This document shows positions 1-6,235 of a stretch of 64,000 nt of DNA, piece after piece. The notes below the pieces were generated by a model. That model was not told the DNA's origin, did no database searches, and saw nothing but the letters and a program-made list of their open reading frames with translations. How positions within the stretch are numbered: the first letter of the stretch is position 1; every line of letters starts with the position of its first letter. Position numbers and translations under genes: made by a program. The stretch covers positions 1 through 64,000 of the forward strand of contig JAEUGW010000014.1 of the NCBI GenBank assembly GCA_016795565.1. Direction: 5' to 3'. The DNA is from Opitutaceae bacterium (GTDB lineage: Bacteria; Verrucomicrobiota; Verrucomicrobiia; Opitutales; Opitutaceae).

Positions 1-34
1 GCCAGAGCCCTGTTTTTTCTTTTATATAAAAATC

Positions 35-84
35 TTTTTTTTTTTTTTTTTTTTTTTGTTTTTTTGTTGGGGGGGGGGGGGGGG
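35..84. repeat. Homopolymer tract at window edge
   Basis: A run of 23 T (35-57) is followed by further T tracts and then a run of 16 G (69-84), with C-rich sequence after it. Nothing else in the window resembles this. The simplest reading is a low-quality contig end or sequencing artefact, so sequence left of about position 120 should not be trusted. Confidence 0.7.
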
Positions 85-125
85 TCCGTGCCCCCGCCCC
101 CCCCACCCCGCCGAACGCTACCGCT

Positions 126-431
126 ATGAGAAAAACGCTTACCTTTGAAGCCATTCCCGAGAAACCCAGCGGCGGGCTTCTGCTCCAACTGGCGGTGATG
201 CTGCGCCAGCTCAACATCAACCCGGAGTCGCTGGTCTGGACGGCCAGCCCGCCCGACGGCGCATTGAAGATCCGCCTGGTGTTGAGCGAGGACGATCAGC
301 GCTGGTTGCGCGACATCGCCGAGCACCTGAAACACAGTTCCGGCGTGCGCGATGTGCGCTGCGAAGTCGTCGAAGGATCGTCACCGCTCGTAACTTCCTC
401 GCCCGGCGAGGACCAACCCTTCACGGACTGA
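126..431 (+). CDS. Small hypothetical protein, possible ACT-like fold
   Basis: The predicted protein has 101 residues and no signal peptide or membrane segment. Residues about 17-33 form an amphipathic helix, and residues about 50-83 (ending HLKHSSGVRDVRCEVVEG) alternate strand and helix in a way that recalls ACT-type regulatory domains such as IlvN or IlvH. This is only a pattern resemblance. The codons have the usual strong GC bias at third positions, which supports real coding. The upstream sequence is a probable assembly artefact, so the promoter and even the start are unverified. Its place in or outside the neighbouring mobile element is unknown. Confidence 0.5.
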   Translation: MRKTLTFEAIPEKPSGGLLLQLAVMLRQLNINPESLVWTASPPDGALKIRLVLSEDDQRWLRDIAEHLKHSSGVRDVRCEVVEGSSPLVTSSPGEDQPFTD

Positions 432-736
432 ATGTTCTCACGAGTCCCCAGCTCAATCCTTTTGCTCGAAACTCTCCACGAAGGAACTGGCTGGCACGAG
501 CAGGCTGGGTTTTGGCGGTCGTTGTCGAGGAGGCGCTACTTCTGTGGCGGAGGCACGTCCGCACATGGGCACGACAGGAGCTATTGGAAGATACGCGATG
601 GAACAGAACACATGGAAGCGCGGCGCCATTCATAAGAACGGCGTGCGCATCCAAGACCAGAGCTTCTGGTTTTTGCTACCTTCCTCAAACGCCCGCGCTA
701 GGGCCGGCGCGGGCGTTTCACCTAACACTCCAAACC
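432..736. other. Intergenic segment without a convincing gene
   Basis: About 305 bases separate the first small gene from the AraC-type regulator. Open frames exist on both strands, but their translations are low in hydrophobic order and look like chance frames. The only clear structure is the strong hairpin at 687-718. Confidence 0.5.
687..718. terminator. Strong hairpin, probable terminator
   Basis: A perfect 12-bp stem (aaacgcccgcgc, 687-698, with its complement at 707-718) encloses an 8-base loop. The stem ends in T residues on both strands, so it could act in both directions. It sits 19 bases before the AraC-type gene start, so it may also insulate that gene. Confidence 0.5.
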
Positions 737-1627
737 ATGCCTCATTCTGACGGTGAGCCCCACCCACCATTCAACGTCCCCACCAATAACTCCGGTCACG
801 GCAACGTCCTGAGAATCGGACGTGGCGTGAGCGTCTATTACGACCTGCAGCCTCCCAACGTTTGGACCGAACACGAGCATTCCACTGCGCAAATCGTCAT
901 GGCCCTCGACCCGCCCGATGCGCACATGAGCTGGCGCATCGCCGGCCGTCTGCACTCCATCGACTGTGGCGTGCCGCATGTCTGGTTCGTGCCTCGCAAC
1001 ACGCCGCACACTGCGGAATGGCGGAGCGGGCCAGCCGCCATGGTGGTTTTCTACCTCTCCCACGAATTCGTGAAGGAGGAGTGCGGTCATGAGCCGGCCG
1101 ACGGCGCGCTGCTCCAACTGGCTCCGCTCGTCCAGCAGGACTACGGGCTCTGCCGCTTCTGCCACAATTTCCGGGAACTTTGCCACCGGCGCAGCTCCAT
1201 GTCCGAGCCGATGATCTTCGCGGGCGCGGCTGTCCTCTCCTCGGTGGTCCTCCGGGCTTGCGTGCGTCAGGCCGACTCGGGCGCGGACCAGCCGCGCGGC
1301 CTTTCTGAAAAGCGCCTCGAAATCATCTTCAACCACATCGACACCCACCCGGGGGACCCCATCACCCCGGCGAGCCTCGCCGCCCTGGTCGGCCTGTCCG
1401 AGGATCATTTTGGCCGCATGTTTCGGCGTTCCACCGGTCGCTCCACGATGAAATACGTGTGGCGGTGCCGGTTGCATCGAGCGCGACAGCTCCTCGAAGC
1501 GGGGGAGAAGGTCGCAGCGGTGGCGGCGGAGCTGGGATTCTGCGACCAGAGCCACCTCGACCGCAAGTTTCGCGAGGAATTCCGCTGCTCACCCGGCTCG
1601 GTCGCACCGGGTCGGAACCGGTCATGA
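737..1627 (+). CDS. AraC-family transcriptional regulator
   Basis: This 296-residue protein combines an N-terminal cupin-like sensor half with a C-terminal AraC-type double helix-turn-helix. The sensor region (about residues 40-120) contains spaced His and Pro residues typical of effector-binding cupins. The DNA-binding region (about 205-290) shows the first helix-turn-helix around LAALVGLSEDHFGRMFRRST and the second around AAVAAELGFCDQSHLDRKFR. The start at 737 is chosen because the open frame further upstream lacks coding character and 737 follows the hairpin. It is a lone gene, convergent with the XRE regulator six bases beyond its stop. Its target and inducer cannot be deduced. Confidence 0.8.
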   Translation: MPHSDGEPHPPFNVPTNNSGHGNVLRIGRGVSVYYDLQPPNVWTEHEHSTAQIVMALDPPDAHMSWRIAGRLHSIDCGVPHVWFVPRNTPHTAEWRSGPAAMVVFYLSHEFVKEECGHEPADGALLQLAPLVQQDYGLCRFCHNFRELCHRRSSMSEPMIFAGAAVLSSVVLRACVRQADSGADQPRGLSEKRLEIIFNHIDTHPGDPITPASLAALVGLSEDHFGRMFRRSTGRSTMKYVWRCRLHRARQLLEAGEKVAAVAAELGFCDQSHLDRKFREEFRCSPGSVAPGRNRS

Positions 1628-1632
1628 GCCCG

Positions 1633-1884
1633 CTAGTGCTTGCGTGCGTTCCGCACCGCCGCGGCAATCACGTCCGCCAATTCGAGTTTCATTGCCGACG
1701 ACATGCGCAGCAGCGTGTCCAGCGTCGGATTTCGCATGCCCCTTTCGACATAACTGACCATCTGTTGCGAGAGCCCGCCCAATTCAGCCACCGCGTTCAT
1801 CGAGAGATTGCGGCGCTGGCGTTCCCGGCGCAATTGCGCCGCCACGGCGGCGGCGATGACGTCATAATGTTCCTGCTTCGGCAC
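1633..1884 (-). CDS. XRE/Cro-type helix-turn-helix repressor
   Basis: The 83-residue protein has a single HTH_3 domain: residues about 16-70 contain RRNLSMNAVAELGGLSQQMV and then ERGMRNPTLDTLLRM, the classic Cro/C1 pattern. A GTG start at 1884 is chosen because it gives a compact one-domain protein preceded by ggcggg. A palindrome at 1921-1936, about 40 bases upstream of the start, is a likely autoregulatory operator. Small XRE proteins of this kind usually control maintenance or transfer of mobile elements, and the neighbouring transfer genes fit that role. That function is inferred. Confidence 0.75.
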   Translation of the reverse strand: MPKQEHYDVIAAAVAAQLRRERQRRNLSMNAVAELGGLSQQMVSYVERGMRNPTLDTLLRMSSAMKLELADVIAAAVRNARKH

Positions 1885-1920
1885 CCCGCCAGCTAACGCC
1901 ACAATCCCTTTGACAGCGCA

Positions 1921-1936
1921 TCTCACTATCGTGAGA
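1921..1936. promoter_or_regulatory. Palindromic operator candidate
   Basis: The sequence tctcac-tatc-gtgaga is an inverted repeat with 6-bp arms. It lies between the leftward XRE gene and rightward hypothetical genes. A TTGACA hexamer on the + strand (1910-1915) is directly adjacent, so protein bound here could cover divergent promoters. The link to the XRE protein is inference. Confidence 0.45.
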
Positions 1937-2029
1937 ACCGTGTGGACAAACCCCGTGGTCCGGACCTCCCGCACGCCCCGTTCCCATCCTGCCCGCCAAC
2001 GGTCTGCCGCCCGGCTCCCGGTGCGGATT

Positions 2030-2239
2030 GTGGCCACGAATGGCGATTTGCTCGGGGGCATGTTATATGTCGGGCGGGGAGCGCACCAAACGTGCCATGC
2101 TCTCGCGGATCTGTATCGCCGCGAACCACTGGCGCTGGATCTCGCCCTGGTGTTGGTAGAGGCGGATGCGTCCCGCTCAGTGCAGGAGAGCGTGGCGACC
2201 GCCTTGGCGGCCATCGCCGCGGAACAAGATAGGCGGTAG
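2030..2239 (+). CDS. Small hypothetical protein
   Basis: An open frame with clear GC third-position bias encodes about 69 residues from a GTG at 2030. An in-frame GTG at 2021 and a TTG at 1910 are alternatives. The C-terminal part is a long Ala/Glu/Leu-rich helix. No domain is recognised. It may be expressed from the promoter region shared divergently with the XRE repressor. The start is uncertain and the gene itself is only moderately supported. Confidence 0.35.
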   Translation: MATNGDLLGGMLYVGRGAHQTCHALADLYRREPLALDLALVLVEADASRSVQESVATALAAIAAEQDRR

Positions 2240-2421
2240 GACGTGGCCGCCGCGCCGCGGTCCATAAGCTGACCGCGCCGGCAGACAATACGCCCGAGCC
2301 GGAATCCGCTAGGCTCGTCCGATTCCAAGCACCGCGGTCGAACTCGGTTCGCTGCGTTTACCCACTCCTCCGCCGCCCGGCCCCATTTACCAATCGGGCG
2401 CAAACACCAAAGCCATGCCCC

Positions 2422-2754
2422 ATGCACACCCGTTCCCGTCCCGTCCAACTCAATCTACCGCTGCCCGCGGCCGATTACCGCGTCTTTGTCCTCGCCACCC
2501 GCATCCTCCGCCGAGTCATGGGCCGAAAGGCACCGACGACATTGGTGCTGATCCTGCGAAATCTCACTGAGCGCAACGCCAACGGCGTCGCCGATGACTA
2601 CTTGGATTGGGTTGGGTGGCCCCAAGGTCGGCTGCCGGCGGCGCCGGTCACGCGGAGGCGATCCTGCGGACGGCGCAACGGACGAACGTCGGACACACGC
2701 TTGAACGTGCCCGTGCTGCGGTCGGGTGATTCGCTCGATCCGACCCGCAATTGA
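2422..2754 (+). CDS. Small hypothetical protein
   Basis: The frame begins at ATG 2422 and encodes 110 residues. The first about 70 residues show good codon bias and a plausible folded segment (for example residues 16-34, AADYRVFVLATRILRRVM). The C-terminal 40 residues are Arg/Pro-rich and less convincing. It faces the end of the coupling-protein gene. No family is recognised. Confidence 0.35.
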   Translation: MHTRSRPVQLNLPLPAADYRVFVLATRILRRVMGRKAPTTLVLILRNLTERNANGVADDYLDWVGWPQGRLPAAPVTRRRSCGRRNGRTSDTRLNVPVLRSGDSLDPTRN

Positions 2755-2872
2755 TGACGGGAGAACTTTTCGGCGCGGCTAGTTGTGTGGTCGCGTGCGA
2801 ATGACAAAGGCGGCCGCCATCCCCGGCCCGGCATCGGTTGTTCATAGTTCCAGCCGGTGCCGGACCGGGGTT

Positions 2873-4375
2873 TCAGTCGTCCCCCGGGTTTCGCGGCGTC
2901 CCCGCGTTTGGCAGCGTGAATCCCGTGAATGGCAGCGTGCGCAACAGTGGTTTGCCCGTCCGACGGGGATGCTTGACGAGTGCAGTGCCTTCCTTGAGCG
3001 AAAGCAGCCTTGTCGGCTTGAACCATGGTTCGTCGGCCGGCTGCCAGCTACTCGAGGCGCGGCCCCCGCTGACGCCTCCGCTGTATTTGCGGATTTCCCG
3101 TCCGCCCATCTTCTCGGAGATGATTTTGGCGCCCTTTTCATCGGCGGCGCGGAAGTGAATCTGCGTTCTCAAATTTGCCATGAAGACGTCGGCCTTTCGT
3201 TCGGTCTCGAACGAAGCATACAGCGACAGCGGGGTCTGGGTCGCGGAGATGAGGCACGCGCCGGCCTCGCGCAGTTCGTCCACCGTGGCATGATCGGAGA
3301 ACCCATCCTCCGAGACCAGGGTCGTCTTCTGACCTTCATCGAGGACGAGGGTGATCATGTTCCGGCGGCGCAATTCTTCGGGCGTCAGGTCGAAGCGGCG
3401 AAACGCATGCAGAAAGAAAAGCTGTTTGCAGAGGAGGTTGAGATACCGACGTTCGACCTGGTAGGTCTGCGGGACGGACAGGCAGATGAGCCGGCCCTGG
3501 TCCACCTCACTCAACGAGAAATTCGGTTCCACCGAGCAGAACACCTCCCGGATGTCCGGGGGCGTATAGGGACGGAGGTAGTTGGCGACCGTATAAACCG
3601 TGCCGCCCTTCTGTTCCGGTGGCTGCGCGGCGAAGTCCTTGAAATACTGCCGTTCGACCTCCGCGGCGGCGCCCTTGGTCTCGCCCAATCGACCGACCAA
3701 CAGGGCCGTGTCCGTCGAAATACAGATTACGTTGTGGATGTTGGAAAGGGTCACCGGCAGGTTCACGGTCTCCAATGCGTGCATCGCGTGGGTGATGGCA
3801 TCGCGAGCCGTCTCCTTGAAAAAGCTCTGGCCTCCGCGCTGGCCGGCGGCCGACGCCGTATCCACGATGATCTTGGCGTAGGTGCTCCACGGCACGTCGG
3901 GATCGCCCAGCAGATTCAGCCGCAGAGGCGGCACCCATTTGGACGGCGGGATATGAGTTGGGCGCACCCGGATGAGGCGCAAGGTCTTCTCTTGGCCAAG
4001 GGCGCGCGCCATTTCGGCCATCGGTTTCCACAAGGCTCCCTTGGAATCCACGGCCAAGACGCCGGTGTCCGGCAGTGTGGAACGCAGGCCATGCACGATC
4101 GGCACGACCGCCCGGGCCGTTTTGCCGGTGCCGGTCGCCCCGGTAATGAAGAAATGGCAGCACGCTTCGTCGCGAGTCCAGGCCAGCCCCCACAACCGCA
4201 ACACGATCCCGCTCCCGACTTCGCACGCTTCAATCAGCGCGCAATAGGCGAGCCAGACCCCGACCGATTCCGCGAGGATCGGCAACCAGAAGCCCGCCGG
4301 AGCCACTACGCCGGCCTTTACCAACCAGGCGCCGGCAAAGCACGTCCCGGCCAAGCTCACCGCCCGGACATTCAC
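2873..4375 (-). CDS. traG: VirD4/TraG-type coupling protein (transfer ATPase)
   Basis: This ~500-residue protein resembles type IV coupling proteins, which link the relaxosome to a secretion channel at the inner membrane. Two hydrophobic segments lie in the first about 45 residues (AGTCFAGAWLVKAGVVAPAG and a second after it). A Walker A motif, GATGTGKTARAVVP, follows near residue 75. A Walker B-like LVLDEGQ lies near residue 325 and a conserved ISATQTPLSLYASF about 35 residues later. The start is a GTG at 4375 that overlaps the preceding gene by four bases (GTGA), so translation is probably coupled. It is last in the leftward traK-L-M-like operon. No VirB-type channel genes are visible, so the element may borrow a mating apparatus. 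Confidence 0.8.
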   Translation of the reverse strand: MNVRAVSLAGTCFAGAWLVKAGVVAPAGFWLPILAESVGVWLAYCALIEACEVGSGIVLRLWGLAWTRDEACCHFFITGATGTGKTARAVVPIVHGLRSTLPDTGVLAVDSKGALWKPMAEMARALGQEKTLRLIRVRPTHIPPSKWVPPLRLNLLGDPDVPWSTYAKIIVDTASAAGQRGGQSFFKETARDAITHAMHALETVNLPVTLSNIHNVICISTDTALLVGRLGETKGAAAEVERQYFKDFAAQPPEQKGGTVYTVANYLRPYTPPDIREVFCSVEPNFSLSEVDQGRLICLSVPQTYQVERRYLNLLCKQLFFLHAFRRFDLTPEELRRRNMITLVLDEGQKTTLVSEDGFSDHATVDELREAGACLISATQTPLSLYASFETERKADVFMANLRTQIHFRAADEKGAKIISEKMGGREIRKYSGGVSGGRASSSWQPADEPWFKPTRLLSLKEGTALVKHPRRTGKPLLRTLPFTGFTLPNAGTPRNPGDD

Positions 4376-4845
4376 GCTAGCAGGACGATGACCGAGGACA
4401 GGACACCGAGGGCGACCCCGATTAACAGCGCCGCCAGCAACTGTCGGCGCCGGGCCATTTGGAAATTCCGCGCCAGCGGGGCCAGCGACCTTTCGAGGGT
4501 CTGCAACTGGCTGACCGCCTGTGCGACCGGTTCCTTCAATTCTTTCTCGAACTGTTGGCCGAGTTGCGCCGGCTTCTGCTCCAGCGCGTCCTGCACTTGG
4601 GCGAGCATTGTGTTGACGCCGGCCACCGTCTCCGCCGCGTCCTCCAGAGACGTGACCCGCGCATCGAGGGCGCTTTTGAGCTCCACGATGGCGAGTTTCA
4701 CCGTGTCCTCGCACGCTTTCATCCGGTTCCAATGCCAGGCGATCAGGAGGAACACGGGATCGTTTGGCTGGAGCCGGTAGTGTGTGACGACCCATTGCAG
4801 GTCCTCCGGCATCGTCGCCGGGTCGAGAATTTCCTCGGGCTTCAT
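4372..4845 (-). CDS. TraM-like transfer protein with C-terminal membrane anchor
   Basis: The 157-residue product has an N-terminal helical segment (residues about 10-45, including HYRLQPNDPVFLLIAWHWN). A long predicted coiled coil (about 45-125, rich in Ala/Glu/Leu heptads) follows, then a positively charged stop (ARRRQ) and one C-terminal transmembrane helix (LLAALLIGVALGVLSSVIVL). This architecture and its place after a TraL-like ATPase match IncP plasmid TraM, whose exact role is unclear. It overlaps the upstream gene by four bases (4842-4845) and the downstream gene by four (4372-4375). The identification rests on gene order and shape. Confidence 0.6.
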   Translation of the reverse strand: MKPEEILDPATMPEDLQWVVTHYRLQPNDPVFLLIAWHWNRMKACEDTVKLAIVELKSALDARVTSLEDAAETVAGVNTMLAQVQDALEQKPAQLGQQFEKELKEPVAQAVSQLQTLERSLAPLARNFQMARRRQLLAALLIGVALGVLSSVIVLLA

Positions 4846-5552
4846 GCGGCGATCAGGAGTTCCCGCGCCCTCGCGAATTCCGCCGCCATGTGCGTGTGGA
4901 AGCGGACGCAACGCGACCGGTCCAGGAGATGCAGTTTGGTGGCCGTCCGTCCGCGTCCGACCGTGAGGTTGGCCGCCTGCAACTGGTTGCGTGTGATTTC
5001 GGCCAGGCACGGCACCTCGATCTCGATGGCTCCGAACTCCGCGAGCCGCTTCCGGGCATTGCTCTGACCGTAAAGGCCCAGGGTCGGGCCGTCTCGGAGG
5101 TTCCGGGCGACCAGCCAGCGGACCCGGCTGCCAAAGGCATCGAGCAGATCGGCGATCTGGGAATTCGCGTCCTTGTCGTCGGTCGCCACGACCAGGAACA
5201 CCAGCAGGCAGTCGAAGTCGGCCTGCAGCTCGGGCAGCCGGGCCTCGTCCAGGTAGGACAGGACCTTGCTGCCACCGGAAGCCCGGTTGTCCACGAGCAC
5301 CACGTCGGCTTCGTCCAAGGCATGGACAATCCGGTCAAGGACACCCAGCCGGTCGGCATCCACATCGGTGTCGATGAACTCCGCTTCCGGCACGAACCGC
5401 TGGAAGGTCGAGTTGGCGTGGTCCAGGTCGAACGCCTTCACGGTCACCCCCTCGTCCTGCAGGTGGTCGTAAAGGAGGGTGGCGACAAAGCTCTTGCCGA
5501 TGCCGCCTTTGTCTTGCGGGCAAACGATGATGCGTTTGGTGGGGGTGGGCAT
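4842..5552 (-). CDS. TraL-like ParA-family ATPase
   Basis: This 236-residue protein has a ParA/MinD-type deviant Walker A motif, CPQDKGGIGKSFVATLL, at residues about 11-27. It continues with FDLDHANSTF near residue 41 and ADVVLVDNRAS near residue 80, a spacing that recalls the IncP transfer protein TraL. ParA proteins usually segregate DNA, but no ParB partner lies next to this one. Its position between TraK-like and TraM-like genes supports a transfer role instead. It follows the TraK-like gene by four bases and overlaps the TraM-like gene, so the cluster is one operon. Confidence 0.7.
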   Translation of the reverse strand: MPTPTKRIIVCPQDKGGIGKSFVATLLYDHLQDEGVTVKAFDLDHANSTFQRFVPEAEFIDTDVDADRLGVLDRIVHALDEADVVLVDNRASGGSKVLSYLDEARLPELQADFDCLLVFLVVATDDKDANSQIADLLDAFGSRVRWLVARNLRDGPTLGLYGQSNARKRLAEFGAIEIEVPCLAEITRNQLQAANLTVGRGRTATKLHLLDRSRCVRFHTHMAAEFARARELLIAA

Positions 5553-5556
5553 GGGG

Positions 5557-5907
5557 TCAGTAGTTGTCGCGGGCTATCTTTGGGCCGCGTTTGACGGGTG
5601 CACCGGTCGGGATGACCGGGGCCAGCGGAGCCGCAGCGACCGGCTTCCGGCCCGCTTCGACCCGCTGCCGCTCCCGCAGGATGTCCGCCTTCGCAAAGTG
5701 CCGCCGGCAGAAGACGCCGACCGAGGCCGGCGACGACCGGAGCCCGTGCCGGGTCAGGGTCGCGGCGATCTGCTCGTAGCTCATGTATTTGGCCCGGCAG
5801 AGGAGGATCACGTCCTTGAAGGGCACCAGCAGGCTGCGGTTATGCTCCGCCGGGTCATATCGGCGGGCATCCTCCATCAGGCGGGCGTGCAGGGTCTCGT
5901 TTTCCAT
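5557..5907 (-). CDS. TraK-like oriT-binding accessory protein (putative)
   Basis: A 116-residue basic protein. Residues about 38-70 (KYMSYEQIAATLTRHGLRSS and the following FCRRHF) form a helix-turn-helix-like segment. A Pro/Ala/Lys-rich tail follows, as in IncP TraK, which wraps DNA at the transfer origin. The family match is by architecture and gene order only. It is first in the leftward operon, and the ~300-bp region upstream is the best oriT candidate. No membrane segment is visible. Confidence 0.5.
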   Translation of the reverse strand: MENETLHARLMEDARRYDPAEHNRSLLVPFKDVILLCRAKYMSYEQIAATLTRHGLRSSPASVGVFCRRHFAKADILRERQRVEAGRKPVAAAPLAPVIPTGAPVKRGPKIARDNY

Positions 5908-6235
5908 CCTTAAAGAGAGCCTGTTTTATTATGGCGTTAAGTAAAACGAAAAATAATACCCCTCCGACCGGTCCCGAGTGGCGACAAAACGGTGGCCGAG
6001 TGGTGGTCGAGTGGCGGAGTAGCGACGCCTTCCTAACGGACGTTAGGGGTGGCGTGTTCCGACTTCCATAGGTGAACGGAACGGCTCTTGCCGACAAGGA
6101 TTGGGCTATCTTCGGGTCAGGATGCCCTTGGCTCTAATTCCTCAAAAATCCTCCAAAATTGCCCTGTTTTTTGTCTCTCGGAGCCACTTTGACCAAAGCA
6201 CTAGCTTTATTATGGCGTTTAGGTATGCTGCTGGA
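5908..6235. other. Candidate origin of transfer and divergent promoter region
   Basis: This is the only sizeable noncoding stretch between the leftward transfer operon and the rightward relaxase. It is locally AT-richer than the flanks. It holds two copies of tttattatggcgtt (5925-5938, 6206-6219), three cgagtgg motifs (5975, 5997, 6008) and a palindrome cctaacg-ga-cgttagg (6032-6047). Such clustered repeats are typical of relaxosome binding sites. The nick site cannot be assigned. A 46-codon frame starting at the first repeat (5931) may be fortuitous. Confidence 0.5.
6032..6047. repeat. Perfect inverted repeat in candidate oriT
   Basis: Seven-base arms (cctaacg / cgttagg) are separated by two bases. 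It lies downstream of the three cgagtgg repeats. A hairpin here could be recognised by a MobF relaxase, which typically binds an inverted repeat next to its nick site. Confidence 0.5.

Noticed and set aside
2783..4780. 665-codon + strand frame opposite the coupling-protein gene
   Set aside because: The minus-strand product has Walker motifs and coupling-protein features; the + frame has none.
4842..5552. ParA plasmid-partition protein with replication role
   Set aside because: No ParB or parS-like partner is next to it, and gene order with TraK- and TraM-like genes favours TraL.
5931..6071. 46-codon frame starting at the first oriT-region repeat
   Set aside because: It is short, crosses the cgagtgg repeats and hairpin, and lacks a ribosome-binding site; more likely noncoding transfer-origin DNA.
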